Positions 34,065 through 43,634 of a stretch of DNA of 64,000 nucleotides are shown one piece after another. Position numbers and translations under genes: made by a program. The notes under the pieces are model-generated. The model did not search any database, was not told where the DNA came from, and saw only the letters and a program-made list of their open reading frames with translations. Where the stretch lies: contig NZ_LMQR01000001.1 in NCBI RefSeq assembly GCF_001424645.1, forward strand, positions 241,301-305,300. Reading direction: 5' to 3'. Numbering within the stretch: the stretch's first letter is position 1; every line of letters starts with the position of its first letter. This DNA comes from Frigoribacterium sp. Leaf415 (lineage in GTDB: Bacteria; Actinomycetota; Actinomycetes; Actinomycetales; Microbacteriaceae).

Positions 34065-36080
34065 TCAGCGGCGCTCCGCCCGGCGCCGGCCGACGGCCGA
34101 GCCGGTGACGAGCGCGAGGCCCAGGGCCAGCGCGGCGGCTCCGAGGCCGAGCGGCAGGCCGGGCTCGCTGCCCGTGTAGGCGAGCGGTCGTCCCGAGCCG
34201 CCGCTGCCCGAGCCACCGGTGCCGGACCCGCCGGCCGCGGGCACTACCGGTGCCGGCGAGACGGTGGGGTCGGGGCTGGGCACGGGGTCGGGCACGGGCG
34301 TCACGACGGGAGGCGCGGCGAGGGTGATCGTCGGGACGGTGCCGTCGGCGAACGGTGCGGCGAAGGTGCCGACGACCTCGCCGACCAGGACCACCTCGTA
34401 GTCCGTCCCGGGCTCGAGACCCTCGGCGCGGTAGCGGCCGGCCGCGTCGGTGGTCGGGGTGGCGACGGGCTCGGGCTCGGCGGCCTCGGCCTCGATCACC
34501 TGCAGCTGGAGGCCCGCGGCGGGGGTGCCGTCGGCGTTCACGACCGTGCCCTCGACGTCGACCGTGTCGGGAGCGGCGATCTGCACGGGCGGGATCGTCC
34601 CGCTCGTCGCGGGTGCGGTGATCGTGACGGCCGAGTCGACGTCCTCGTTCAGGATCACCTCGTACTGCTCACCAGGGGTCAGGCCGTCGGCCGTGAACGA
34701 GCCTCCTGCGCCGGTTTCGACGCTGGCGACGGGCGTGGTCTCGCCGACCGGCACGACGTCGACCGTCGACCCGGTCGCGGGTGCCGATCCGTCGGGGTTC
34801 ACGATGCTCGTGGTGATCTCGACGGTCCGGTCGAGCGTGATCGAGGCGCCCGAGGCCGTGGTGATCGGCCCCCGGGCGATGCCCGTCACCTCGTCGACCA
34901 CGTCGTACTCGGCCGCAGGGTCGAGCCCCTCGAAGGTGACCGAGCCGTCGGCGCCGGTGGTCCCCGACGCGACCGGGTCGAGCTGGCCGGGCACGACGAT
35001 GCTCACCGGACGGTCGGCGACGGGCGTGCCGTCGGCCTGCACGACCATGACCGTGAGGGGCGCGGTGTCGGCCGGGGCCACGGCGCCCGTGAAGGCGAAG
35101 TCGAGGCCGGGGGAGTCGTCGCCCACGATCGTGAAGGTCACGGCCGGCAGATCCGCGGCGTCGTCCGGTGTCGTGACGTCGACCTCGTAGGGCGTGCCCG
35201 AGACGAGACCGGGGACCGACCAGGTGCCGTCGGGGCCGACCGTCGTGGTGGTCCCGACGACCTCACCGGTCGCCGGGTCGACCACCGTGACGACCGCCCC
35301 GGGGTAGGCCGTGCCGTCGTTCGTCACCGCACCGCTCGCCGTGAACGTCTTGGTCACGAACCACGTCTGGTACACGGGGAACCCGGAACGCTGCTGGTAC
35401 GTGAAGGTCAGCGTCGAGAGCGGCACGGTCGGGCTGAACCATGCGGCGGCACCCTCGGTGTCGGCCGCGGTCGCGTTGCCGGTCAGCACGCCCGTGCCGG
35501 CGTTCCACGAGGGCACGTCGCGCAGCCCCGCGGCGTCGCACGACGGCGACGGTCCACCGGCGGTGCGGCAGTAGTTGTAGGTGTTCTGGAAGCCGAGGGC
35601 GCTCACGGGCACGGCGGCACCGGCGGCGTCGGTGGCCGACACGGTCACCTGGTCGGCGTCGACGTCGCCGAGCACGAATGACCAGTCGCTCGCGGGCGTG
35701 GCCCGGTCGAAGGTGTAGGTCGTGACCGAGGCGGCGGCCGCCGTCGGGGAGTCCTGGGCGGGGCGGAGGTTGAGGTAGGGGCGACCGCGGCTCGAGTCGT
35801 ACTCGGCGCCGACCGGCGTGCCCGTGCCTTGCCAGGTGCTCGACCCGCTGGGGATCGTGGCCTGGCGCGAGGAGGACGTGAACGTCGCCTGCGGGAAGTC
35901 GCCGGGCAGCGTCATCGTGCCCGTGTAGGCACGAGCCGTCCCGTCCACGGTGAAGTCGGCCCAGCCGACCGTCCCCGGCCCGGCCGCGGAGGCGGTCGTC
36001 GCGCCTCCGAGTGCCAGGGCACCGGCCATGACGACCGTCACCGTCGTCGCCGCCCACGTCCTGATCCGCCTGTCGACCAT
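34065..36080 (-). CDS. Secreted surface protein with Cna-B/carboxypeptidase-like repeats and an LAXTG sorting signal
   Basis: A 671-residue exported wall protein. The signal peptide is residues 1-33 (AGALALGGATTASAA). Residues 35-260 form a novel beta-rich head with a cysteine pair (TYNYCRTAGGPSPSCDA). Residues 260-560 are five or six repeats of about 65 residues, each with a (D)GTP-like turn, a GxxVTFEGL/SFTADGL turn and YEVxL. A Pro/Ser/Gly spacer then leads to LAYTG (about 633-637), a hydrophobic segment and RRRAERR. LAXTG signals are typical of class E sortases of high-GC actinobacteria. No sortase gene is in the window. Confidence 0.85.
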   Translation of the reverse strand: MVDRRIRTWAATTVTVVMAGALALGGATTASAAGPGTVGWADFTVDGTARAYTGTMTLPGDFPQATFTSSSRQATIPSGSSTWQGTGTPVGAEYDSSRGRPYLNLRPAQDSPTAAAASVTTYTFDRATPASDWSFVLGDVDADQVTVSATDAAGAAVPVSALGFQNTYNYCRTAGGPSPSCDAAGLRDVPSWNAGTGVLTGNATAADTEGAAAWFSPTVPLSTLTFTYQQRSGFPVYQTWFVTKTFTASGAVTNDGTAYPGAVVTVVDPATGEVVGTTTTVGPDGTWSVPGLVSGTPYEVDVTTPDDAADLPAVTFTIVGDDSPGLDFAFTGAVAPADTAPLTVMVVQADGTPVADRPVSIVVPGQLDPVASGTTGADGSVTFEGLDPAAEYDVVDEVTGIARGPITTASGASITLDRTVEITTSIVNPDGSAPATGSTVDVVPVGETTPVASVETGAGGSFTADGLTPGEQYEVILNEDVDSAVTITAPATSGTIPPVQIAAPDTVDVEGTVVNADGTPAAGLQLQVIEAEAAEPEPVATPTTDAAGRYRAEGLEPGTDYEVVLVGEVVGTFAAPFADGTVPTITLAAPPVVTPVPDPVPSPDPTVSPAPVVPAAGGSGTGGSGSGGSGRPLAYTGSEPGLPLGLGAAALALGLALVTGSAVGRRRAERR

Positions 36081-36198
36081 GCTGTCGTCCCTCCGGGCCC
36101 ACCCCCGATCGCGGGCCACGAGGTCGAGGTTATGTCAGGTGTGGGTCTCGTGTCACACCGCCGATCGTCCCGGGACGCCACCACGGGTCCCGGAACGA

Positions 36199-36254
36199 CG
36201 AAGGGGCGCCGCCTCGCGACCGGGATGCCCGGTGCGGAGGTCGGCGCCCCTTCG
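36199..36254 (-). terminator. Terminator hairpin after the small Lys-rich gene
   Basis: CGAAGGGGCGCCG and its inverse enclose a second smaller stem (CCGGGATGCCCGG). It begins 14 bases beyond the stop codon of the 45-residue gene. Confidence 0.7.
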
Positions 36255-36267
36255 GGGACGTCGTGCG

Positions 36268-36405
36268 TCAGCGCTTCTTGACGTTCGAGACGATGTCCTC
36301 CGAGTGGCTACCCGTCGCTCCCTTGGCCTTCTTGTCGGCGCGCTTCTCCTTCAAGGAGCGCACGGCGACCTTCGCGGTGGTTTTCTTCGCTGATTTCTCT
36401 GCCAT
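36268..36405 (-). CDS. Small Lys/Arg-rich protein of 45 residues
   Basis: MAEKSAKKTTAKVAVRSLK then EKRADKKAKGATGSHSEDIV ending in VKKR. It is too short for usual gene finders, but a perfect GGAGGCACCACC ribosome site precedes the ATG at 36405 and a strong terminator follows, so it is very likely real. Basic proteins of this size and composition (SAKKT...LKEKRAxKK) recur in actinobacteria without an assigned role. Nucleic-acid binding is a guess from charge only. Confidence 0.8.
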   Translation of the reverse strand: MAEKSAKKTTAKVAVRSLKEKRADKKAKGATGSHSEDIVSNVKKR

Positions 36406-36512
36406 GGTGGTGCCTCCGTCGCGGACCGAGATGATCCGGTCCGCCCGAGGCTACGGTGCCGCGGCCCCGGTGTCTGTAGTGGCGACCATCTTCACGGCTC
36501 CTACACTGCCCA

Positions 36513-37973
36513 GTGGCCCGATCCGCCTCGTCCGAGGTGTACGTGCCCGCCCCACACCCGCCCGACCCCGACGACCCGCCCGACCCAGACGACCCGCAGA
36601 GACGACAGGCCCCGATGACCCCCGTCCCCACCTCGACCCCGGCCGCCCCGACGCGCAGCGAGCGTCTCGACGAGCTGCCGTTCACCTCGAAGCACCGCCG
36701 TCTGCTCGCCGGCTCGGGCATCGGCTGGGCCCTGGACGCGCTCGACGTCGGTCTGCTCTCGTTCGTCATCGCCCAGCTGATGACCGTGTGGAGCGACCAG
36801 GCCGGTCAACTGGCCTGGGTCGCCTCGGCCGGGTTCGCGGGCATGGCGATCGGCGCGGCCGTCGGCGGCTCGCTGGCCGATCGCCTCGGCCGCAAGACCG
36901 TCTTCGCCCTGACCCTGCTGCTCTACGGGCTCGCCACCGGCCTCTCGGCCCTGTCGTGGTCGGTCGGCGTGCTGCTCGTCCTGCGCTTCGTCGTCGGCCT
37001 CGGCCTGGGCTCCGAGTTGCCGGTCGCGTCGACCCTCGTGAGCGAGTTCTCGCCCCGGCGCATCCGCGGTCGCGTCGTCGTGCTCCTCGAGGCGTTCTGG
37101 GCCGTGGGCTCGATCGGGGCCGCCCTCGTGGGCTACCTCGTGATCCCGACGAGCGACGACGGCTGGCGCTGGGCCCTGCTGATCGGCGCGGCCCCCGCGC
37201 TCTACGCGGTGTTCGTGCGGCTGAAGATGCCCGAGTCGGTGCGGTTCCTCGAGTCGAGGGGCCGCCACGACGAGGCCGAGCGCACCGTCCGCGGCTTCGA
37301 GCAGGCGGCCGGCGTCGCCGCCCCGACCGTCGTCGCCGAGGAGGCGCGGGTCGTCGAGAAGCCGGCCCGCGCCTCCGTCGGCCGGTTGTTCGGTGCCGGC
37401 ATGGCGCGCCGCACGGTCGCGATCTGGGTGGTCTGGTTCATGACCAACTTCTCGTACTACGGCGCCTTCGTCTGGCTGCCGTCGCTGCTCGTCGCGGCCG
37501 GGTTCCCGCTCGTGCGCTCGTTCGAGTACGTGCTGATCATCACGCTGGCCCAGCTGCCGGGCTACGCGGCCTCGGCCTGGCTGATCGAGAAGTGGGGGCG
37601 CCGGGGCACGCTCGCGACCTTCCTGCTCGGGTCGGCCGTCGCGGCCGTGTTCTTCGGCTTCGGGGCCGTCAGCGGCAGCGTGGCGCAGATCCTCGTCGCG
37701 GGCATGGCGCTGTCGTTCTTCAACCTCGGCGCGTGGGGGGCGCTCTACGCCGTGACGCCCGAGCTCTACCCGACGCCGCTGCGGGGCACGGGGGCGGGGT
37801 GGGCCGCCGGCGTCGGACGCATCGCCTCCATCGCGGCCCCGCTGTCGGTGCCGCCGCTGATCGCCCTCGGCGGCCCGCCCACCCTCTTCGTCGTCTTCGG
37901 CGCGGTCTTCGTCGTGGGGGCCGCCGCCGCCACGATGCTGCCCGAGCTCCGCGGCACCCGGCTCGCCGAGTGA
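36513..37973 (+). CDS. MFS transporter (metabolite/H+ symporter, sugar-porter-like)
   Basis: A protein of up to 486 residues with twelve membrane segments. GWALDALDVGLLSFVIAQL (helix 1), GSLADRLGRKTVF (loop 2-3 motif), RFVVGLGLGSELPVASTLVSEFSPRRIRGRVVV and PESVRFLESRGRHDEAERTV place it with the niacin/benzoate/metabolite symporters. GTG at 36513 sits five bases after TACACT (36502-36507), suggesting a leaderless start that adds a Pro/Asp-rich tail; ATG 36615 is the alternative. The nuclease gene downstream overlaps it by GTGA. Confidence 0.85.
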   Translation: MARSASSEVYVPAPHPPDPDDPPDPDDPQRRQAPMTPVPTSTPAAPTRSERLDELPFTSKHRRLLAGSGIGWALDALDVGLLSFVIAQLMTVWSDQAGQLAWVASAGFAGMAIGAAVGGSLADRLGRKTVFALTLLLYGLATGLSALSWSVGVLLVLRFVVGLGLGSELPVASTLVSEFSPRRIRGRVVVLLEAFWAVGSIGAALVGYLVIPTSDDGWRWALLIGAAPALYAVFVRLKMPESVRFLESRGRHDEAERTVRGFEQAAGVAAPTVVAEEARVVEKPARASVGRLFGAGMARRTVAIWVVWFMTNFSYYGAFVWLPSLLVAAGFPLVRSFEYVLIITLAQLPGYAASAWLIEKWGRRGTLATFLLGSAVAAVFFGFGAVSGSVAQILVAGMALSFFNLGAWGALYAVTPELYPTPLRGTGAGWAAGVGRIASIAAPLSVPPLIALGGPPTLFVVFGAVFVVGAAAATMLPELRGTRLAE

Positions 37974-38566
37974 GCGCGCGCCGTCGCCCGTCGCGGCGCC
38001 GCCTCACGCCGCGTCGCCTGCTCGGCCTCGTCGTGGTGCTGGTGGCGGGGGCCGTCCTCGTGGCGTTCCCGCGCCTCCTCGGCGACGGGTCCGGGGGAGG
38101 CGACCCGGGAGGCGCGGGTGCGGTTCCCGTGCCCACGAGTGTCCCGGCCGCGGCCGCCGAGGCCGTCGTCGAGCGTGTCGTCGACGGCGACACGGTGATC
38201 GTCACCGTCGCCGGGGAGCGCGAGCGCATCCGCCTGATCGGCGTCGACACCCCCGAGACCGTGAAGCCCGACGCTCCGATCGACTGCTTCGGCCCCGAGG
38301 CCAGCGCCTTCACGACGGCCACCCTGCCCGAGGGGGCGACGGTCTGGCTCGAGGACGACGCCTCGCAGGGCGACGCCGACCGCTACGACCGGTTGCTGCG
38401 CTACGTCTGGTCGCCGGACGGCACGATGCTCAACGAGCGACTGGTCGCCGAGGGCTACGGGCGCGAGGACACCTACGACGACGCGTACCGCTACCGCGAC
38501 CGGTTCGTCGCCGCCGAGGCGTCGGCCGAGGCCTCGCGGGTCGGACTCTGGGCGGCCTGCGGCTGA
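37970..38566 (+). CDS. Thermonuclease-family (SNase) exported nuclease
   Basis: A 198-residue protein. A basic N-terminus and one hydrophobic segment (LLGLVVVLVAGAVLVAFP) look like a signal anchor, so the nuclease domain (70-198) would be outside. Catalytic residues of the staphylococcal nuclease family are present: Arg and Glu in RIRLIGVDTPET and a second Arg in DRYDRLLRYVW, with the calcium aspartates in VVDGDTVIV. The GTG start overlaps the MFS stop. Its last 76 bases overlap the 3' end of the convergent MMPL gene. Confidence 0.9.
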   Translation: MSARRRPSRRRLTPRRLLGLVVVLVAGAVLVAFPRLLGDGSGGGDPGGAGAVPVPTSVPAAAAEAVVERVVDGDTVIVTVAGERERIRLIGVDTPETVKPDAPIDCFGPEASAFTTATLPEGATVWLEDDASQGDADRYDRLLRYVWSPDGTMLNERLVAEGYGREDTYDDAYRYRDRFVAAEASAEASRVGLWAACG

Positions 38567-40668
38567 CGCGACGGACGCCGGCTCGGCCACCAGAAGGCGT
38601 CGCCGGTGAGGAAGACGAGAGCGGGCACGAGCACGGTGCGCACCACCAGGGTGTCGAGCAGCACGCCGAGGCAGACGATCACGCCGACCTGGGTCAGGGC
38701 GACGACGGGCAGCACGCCCAGCACGGCGAACACGGCGGCCAGCAGGATCCCCGCACTCGTGATGACGGCACCCGTCGAGGCCAGGGCCCGCACCATGCCC
38801 TCGCGGGTGCCGTGCACGAGGCCCTCCTCGCGGGCCCGGGTGGTGAGGAAGATGTTGTAGTCCACCCCGAGCGCGACGAGGAACAGGAACGCGTAGAGCG
38901 TCACGGCCGTGTCGAGCGCGGGGAACCCCAGCACGTTCTGGAACAGCCAGGTCGAGGCCCCGAGGCTCGCGAAGAACGTGGCCAGCACCGAGGCGATCAG
39001 CAGCACGGGGGCCACGAGCGAGCGCAACAGCAGGGCCAGGACGGCGAACACGATCGCCAGGATGATCGGTGCGATCAGGTCGATGTCGGCCTGCGCGGCG
39101 ACCTTCGTGTCGTAGGCGGTGGCGTCGCTGCCGCCGACGAGCGCGTCGGCGAGGCGGCCGTCGGCGTCGGCGTACCCGGAGCGCAGGCGCTCGACGGTGG
39201 CGAACGCGGCGTCGCTCTCGGGCTCGGCGCTGAGTTGCAGGTCGACGCGGGTCAGCCCGCCCTCGGTCTCGCCGGTCGTCGCTGTGTCGACGCCGTCCGT
39301 GCCGGACGCGAGCGCGGTGGCCTCGTCGGCGACCGTGGACGGGACGATCACGGTGGTGCGGCTGGTCAGCCCGGCCGAGAACGAGTCGTCGATCACCTTC
39401 TGCGCGGTGACGGAGTCGGGGTCGCCGAGCAGCTGGTCGGTCTGCGACAGGCCGACGGCGTAGCCGCTCAGCCCGAGGCAGAGCACGCCGATGCCCGCGA
39501 CGGACGACACGGCCACGACGGCCGGACGGCGTCGGACGCCGCGCCCGAGACGGTCCCAGAAGCCGCGTCGCGGTGCCGCGTGGTGCGCCGCGCCTCCTGC
39601 GGTCCGGTCGTCCGTGCGGGTCGCGTCGGTCCCCTCGGACGAGGAGGCGCGGGGCACGAAGGGCCAGAACAGCCCGCGACCGCAGACCACCAGGGCCGCG
39701 GGCAGGACCACGAGGGCGAACACGATCGCCACGACGACGCCGACCGCACAGGCGAGACCGAGGGCCCGGTTGCCGGTGAGCGACGCAAGCAGCAGGGTGA
39801 GGAGGCTCAGCGCGACCGTGCCGCCGCTGGCCGCGATGGCGGGGCCGGCGCTCGTCACGGCCGTGCGCATGGCGCGGTGACGGTCGGGCTGACGGAGGAG
39901 TTCTTCGCGGTAGCGCGCGACGAGCAGCAGGGCGTAGTTGGTGCCCGCACCGAAGACGAGCACCGACAGGATGCCCGAGATCGAGGCGTCGAGCGGGATG
40001 CCCAGCGGTTCGGCGACGGCGGCCGCGACCCGGCCGGCCAGGGCGTCGGCGGCACCGACGACGGCCAGGGGCACGATCCACAGCACCGGGCTGCGGTAGG
40101 TGACGATCAGCAGCACGGCGACGACGATCACCGTGACCAGCAGGAGTCGGAAGTCGGCTCCGGCGAAGGCGTTCGCGATGTCGTCCTGGAACCCGAGGGG
40201 CCCGGTGAGCAGGGCGTCCAGCCCGTCGGGCAGGTCGGCCGAGGCCGCGTCACGCAGGCTCGTGGCCGTGCCCGCGACGTCGGCGTCGGCGGTCGCGGCG
40301 TCGAGCGGCACGGCGACGATCGCCGCGGTGCCGTCGTCGCTGACCTGCGGCCGGACGGCCTGCGGGGCCGTCGAGAGCTCGGCGAGGGAGGCGGCCCGGG
40401 CGTCGACCGCGGCGAGGTCGGCGGCGTCGAGACGGTCACCCCCGTGGCTGAAGACCAGGATGCCCACCGTCGTCTCCGCGCTCGGGAACGACCTGAGGAT
40501 CTCGGTCACCTCGGCCGACTGGCTCGTGTCGGGCACGCCCGACGGTGGGGCGGCGTCGCCCTCGCTTGCCGGCAGGAAGGCGAAGAGCAGGGCGACGGCG
40601 ACGGCCGTCGCGGCGAGCACGGCCCAGGCGGTGCGGTGGCCGCTGACGATGCGGGCGAGGGTGCGCAT
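38491..40668 (-). CDS. MMPL/RND-family transporter
   Basis: A 725-residue integral membrane protein with twelve predicted segments in two halves, each containing a large external loop (residues about 45-170 and 395-510). Signature regions include SGILSVLVFGAGTNYALLLVARYREEL and its counterpart FLVALGVDYNIFLTTRAREEG. MMPL proteins export lipids, siderophores or drugs. It faces a MarR gene across a palindrome. The C-terminal 30 residues are a polar tail encoded over the nuclease gene in antisense. Confidence 0.9.
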   Translation of the reverse strand: MRTLARIVSGHRTAWAVLAATAVAVALLFAFLPASEGDAAPPSGVPDTSQSAEVTEILRSFPSAETTVGILVFSHGGDRLDAADLAAVDARAASLAELSTAPQAVRPQVSDDGTAAIVAVPLDAATADADVAGTATSLRDAASADLPDGLDALLTGPLGFQDDIANAFAGADFRLLLVTVIVVAVLLIVTYRSPVLWIVPLAVVGAADALAGRVAAAVAEPLGIPLDASISGILSVLVFGAGTNYALLLVARYREELLRQPDRHRAMRTAVTSAGPAIAASGGTVALSLLTLLLASLTGNRALGLACAVGVVVAIVFALVVLPAALVVCGRGLFWPFVPRASSSEGTDATRTDDRTAGGAAHHAAPRRGFWDRLGRGVRRRPAVVAVSSVAGIGVLCLGLSGYAVGLSQTDQLLGDPDSVTAQKVIDDSFSAGLTSRTTVIVPSTVADEATALASGTDGVDTATTGETEGGLTRVDLQLSAEPESDAAFATVERLRSGYADADGRLADALVGGSDATAYDTKVAAQADIDLIAPIILAIVFAVLALLLRSLVAPVLLIASVLATFFASLGASTWLFQNVLGFPALDTAVTLYAFLFLVALGVDYNIFLTTRAREEGLVHGTREGMVRALASTGAVITSAGILLAAVFAVLGVLPVVALTQVGVIVCLGVLLDTLVVRTVLVPALVFLTGDAFWWPSRRPSRQPQAAQSPTREASADASAATNRSR

Positions 40669-40691
40669 GGTGATCCTTCAGTCGCTCAATG

Positions 40692-40706
40692 TCTTAGTAG
40701 CTAAGA
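40692..40706. promoter_or_regulatory. Palindrome between mmpL and marR, candidate operator
   Basis: TCTTAG-TAG-CTAAGA is a perfect inverted repeat in a distinctly AT-rich stretch (40687-40712) of the 88-bp divergent gap, where both promoters must lie. Confidence 0.7.
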
Positions 40707-40756
40707 GTATTGCAGATCACAGGAGCATCGACCAGACTCGTCACGCAGGAGGTTCC

Positions 40757-41272
40757 ATGCCCACCCCGAGAGACCCGGCCCCCACGGCCCCGTCGACCCG
40801 TCCGCCGCGCTCGCCGCAGGCCGACGAGATCGTCACCCACATGCAACGGCTGACCACCGAGTCGCAGAAGGTCGCCCAGGCCTTCGCCTCGCGGCACGGT
40901 CTCGGCCACATCGACCTCGAGGCGCTGCTGCACGTCATGCAGGCTGAGCGCGACGGCGACCCCGTGACCGCCGGCGGGCTCGGCGAGCTGCTGGGCGTCA
41001 CCTCGGGGGCGGCCACGGGCGTCATCGACCGCCTCGAGAAGGTCGGGCACGTGCAGCGCAGCCGTGACGAGGCCGACCGACGCCGGGTGCTCGTCCGCTA
41101 CTCCGACCGCGCCCGCGAGGTCGCGGGGGCGTTCTTCGGGCCGCTCGGCGTGATGAGCGACCGGGTCATGGCCGGCTTCGACGAGGCCGAGCTCGAGACC
41201 GTCCGACGGTTCCTCGAGGGCATGTCGGGCGCGATGGCCGAGCGGGCCCGCGAGGTGGGGCGTCCCGCCTGA
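40757..41272 (+). CDS. MarR-family transcriptional regulator
   Basis: A 171-residue winged-helix protein. Landmarks are GHIDLEALLHVMQAE, TAGGLGELLGVTSGAATGVIDRLEKVGHV and the wing SRDEADRRRVLVRYSDRARE. A consensus AGGAGG lies seven bases before the ATG. It is divergent from the MMPL exporter, which it probably represses through the palindrome at 40692-40706. The first 25 residues are Pro-rich and probably disordered. Confidence 0.9.
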   Translation: MPTPRDPAPTAPSTRPPRSPQADEIVTHMQRLTTESQKVAQAFASRHGLGHIDLEALLHVMQAERDGDPVTAGGLGELLGVTSGAATGVIDRLEKVGHVQRSRDEADRRRVLVRYSDRAREVAGAFFGPLGVMSDRVMAGFDEAELETVRRFLEGMSGAMAERAREVGRPA

Positions 41273-41358
41273 GGCGACCCGCGCCTCCTCGGTGCCCCGC
41301 CCCCTGACCGTCGGCGGCAGCGGGTAACGTCGTCGTGACCCCGGAAGGCAGGTGGCAC

Positions 41359-42783
41359 GTGACCGATCACGTCTCGGCCCTCGATCTCTTCTCGATCGGC
41401 ATCGGCCCGTCGAGCTCGCACACCGTCGGCCCCATGCGGGCCGCCCGCGAATTCCTCCTCGGCGTCGAGGCAGACGGCCGGCTGGTCGACGTCGCCCGGG
41501 TCGAGGCCGTGCTCTACGGCTCGCTCGCCGCGACCGGCCTCGGCCACGGCACGCCCTCGGCCGTCCTCGCCGGCCTCGCGGGCATGCAGCCCGAGACCTG
41601 CGACCCCGCGGTCGTCTCGGGCATGCAGCAGGCGGTCGAGCAGGGCGGCGGCCTGCGGTTGCTCGGGCGACACCAGATCGCCTTCGCCCCCAACGACCTG
41701 CGGATGGCGCCGCTGACCCGCATGCCGCGGCACCCCAACGCGATGAGCGTCGAGGCCTTCGACGTCGACGGCGCGAGCCTCGCGCGCGAGGTCTACTTCT
41801 CGGTCGGCGGCGGCTTCGTCGTGCGCGACGGCGACGACGAGCAGGCCGTGCCCACCGCCGAGGCGCCGTTCGCCTTCGCCGACGCCGACGACCTGCTGCG
41901 CCTCTGCGACGCCGAGGGCGTGTCGATCGCCGAGCTCGCCTGGCGCAACGAGGTCGCGCTGCACGGCGAGGCCGACGCCGCGGCGGGCCTCGACGCCCGC
42001 TGGGCCGCGATGCGGGCCTGCGTCGACGCGGGCCTCGAGGCCACGGGTGTCCTGCCGGGGTGGATGAAAGTCCCGCGGCGCGCCCGCCAGTTCGCGACCA
42101 TGCTGCGCCAGCAAGACGAGCGGGCGACCGCCTACGCGCTCGGCGGCTCCGCGGTCGACCGGGGCCGCGCCTCCTCGCTGCTGGCCTCCGACCTGCCGGC
42201 CCAGTGGCTGCAGGCCTACGCGATGGCCGTCAACGAAGAGAACGCGGGCGGCGGGCGCGTGGTCACGGCACCGACCAACGGGGCCGCCGGCATCATCCCG
42301 GCCGTGGGTTACTACGCGATGCGCTTCCACGGTGCGACCGAGGACGAGCTGGCCCGCACCTACCTGCTGACGGCCGCGGCGATCGGTTCGCTCTACAAGC
42401 GCAATGCGTCGATCTCGGGGGCCGAGGCCGGTTGTCAGGGCGAGGTCGGTTCGGCCGCGTCGATGGCGGCGGGGGCGCTGACCGCGCTGCTCGGCGGAAC
42501 GCCCCGCCAGGTCGAGAACGCCGCCGAGATCGCGATGGAGCACCACCTCGGCCTCACCTGCGACCCCGTGGGCGGCTTCGTCCAGGTGCCCTGCATCGAG
42601 CGCAACGCCATCGCGGCCGGCACGGCGGTCGCCGCGACCCGCATGGCCCTGCTCGGCGACGGCAGCCACGTCGTCAGCCTCGACACCGTCATCGAGACGA
42701 TGCGTCAGACCGGCCGAGACATGAAGGACAGCTACAAAGAGACCAGCCGCGCCGGGCTCGCCGTCAACGTCATCGAGTGCTGA
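41359..42783 (+). CDS. sdaA: L-serine ammonia-lyase, iron-sulfur type
   Basis: A 474-residue single-chain [4Fe-4S] serine dehydratase that converts L-serine to pyruvate and ammonia. The N-terminal regulatory half begins [24 protein letters not shown]. Cluster ligands are likely the cysteines in [25 protein letters not shown] and VPCIERN. The GTG at 41359 has GGAAGGCAGG upstream. It is a single-gene unit at a length usual for the one-chain form. Confidence 0.95.
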   Translation: MTDHVSALDLFSIGIGPSSSHTVGPMRAAREFLLGVEADGRLVDVARVEAVLYGSLAATGLGHGTPSAVLAGLAGMQPETCDPAVVSGMQQAVEQGGGLRLLGRHQIAFAPNDLRMAPLTRMPRHPNAMSVEAFDVDGASLAREVYFSVGGGFVVRDGDDEQAVPTAEAPFAFADADDLLRLCDAEGVSIAELAWRNEVALHGEADAAAGLDARWAAMRACVDAGLEATGVLPGWMKVPRRARQFATMLRQQDERATAYALGGSAVDRGRASSLLASDLPAQWLQAYAMAVNEENAGGGRVVTAPTNGAAGIIPAVGYYAMRFHGATEDELARTYLLTAAAIGSLYKRNASISGAEAGCQGEVGSAASMAAGALTALLGGTPRQVENAAEIAMEHHLGLTCDPVGGFVQVPCIERNAIAAGTAVAATRMALLGDGSHVVSLDTVIETMRQTGRDMKDSYKETSRAGLAVNVIEC

Positions 42784-42801
42784 CCGCGGGCGGCGGGCGG
42801 C

Positions 42802-42823
42802 CGACCCGAGGAGGCGCGGGTCG
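42802..42823 (+). terminator. Small hairpin formed by the extended 10-mer
   Basis: CGACCCG and CGGGTCG flank AGGAGGCG, giving a 7-bp stem 18 bases after the sdaA stop codon. It is a weak terminator on its own. Confidence 0.4.
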
Positions 42824-42851
42824 TGTCGGACGTCGCCGCTAGCCTCGTCGC

Positions 42852-43544
42852 ATGACCCCGCCGCGCCGCCCCACGCCGTCCCGCCCCACGACCCCGGGCG
42901 GCACCGACGCCCCGCGGCTCGACCCCGTCGATCCGCAGGGCCTCGTCGACCTCGGCACCGACCTGCTGGGTCCGCGCGACAGCCGTGAGCTCGAGCGCTA
43001 CGTCGACGCCGACCTGACCGACCGCGACCTCGAGGGGGCCGAGTTCACCGAGTGCGTCTTCGAGGCGCCCCGGCTCGGGTCGGCCCGACTGCGCGGTGCG
43101 CGCCTGGTCGAGTCGGTGCTGGCCGACTCGTTCGCCCCCGAGCTGGCCGCCGCGCGCAGCACCTGGCGTGACGTCCGCGTCGAGCGGCCCCGGTGGGGGT
43201 CGGCCGAGCTGTTCGACGCCGAGCTGCGGTCGGTGCGCCTGGTCGGCGGCAAGATCGACTTCCTCAACCTGCGCGGGGCACGGCTCACCGACGTCGTGAT
43301 CGAGGGGTGCACGATCGGTGAACTCGACCTCGGGGGTGTGCAGGCCCTGCGGGTCGCGCTGGTCGACTGCCGCATCGGCACGCTCGACGTGACCCGCGCC
43401 TCCTTGTCGCACACCGACCTGCGCACCAGCGACTTCTCGCGCATCGACGGCTTCGAAGGGCTTCGTGGCGCGACCATCGACGAGCTGCAGCTGGCGACCT
43501 TCGCCCCGACGATGGCGGCTCACCTCGGCCTCGTCGTCGGCTGA
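42852..43544 (+). CDS. Pentapeptide-repeat protein
   Basis: A 230-residue protein with the A(D/N)LxX five-residue periodicity of right-handed quadrilateral beta-helices: DADLTDRDLEGAEFTECVFEA, then RLRGARLVESVLA and LRGARLTDVVIEG, LSHTDLRTSDFS. Proteins of this fold can mimic DNA and protect gyrase (Qnr/MfpA), but many have unknown roles and this one is shorter in regular repeats than MfpA. ATG at 42852 follows TAGCCT (42840-42845) by six bases. Confidence 0.85.
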   Translation: MTPPRRPTPSRPTTPGGTDAPRLDPVDPQGLVDLGTDLLGPRDSRELERYVDADLTDRDLEGAEFTECVFEAPRLGSARLRGARLVESVLADSFAPELAAARSTWRDVRVERPRWGSAELFDAELRSVRLVGGKIDFLNLRGARLTDVVIEGCTIGELDLGGVQALRVALVDCRIGTLDVTRASLSHTDLRTSDFSRIDGFEGLRGATIDELQLATFAPTMAAHLGLVVG

Positions 43545-43634
43545 GCCCTGGCCGCCCGTGTTGCGCCCGGCTACGCCCTGGCCGAACACGCCGGGGCTGC
43601 ACGAGGCGGCGGTGCTATCGTCACCGACAGAGCA

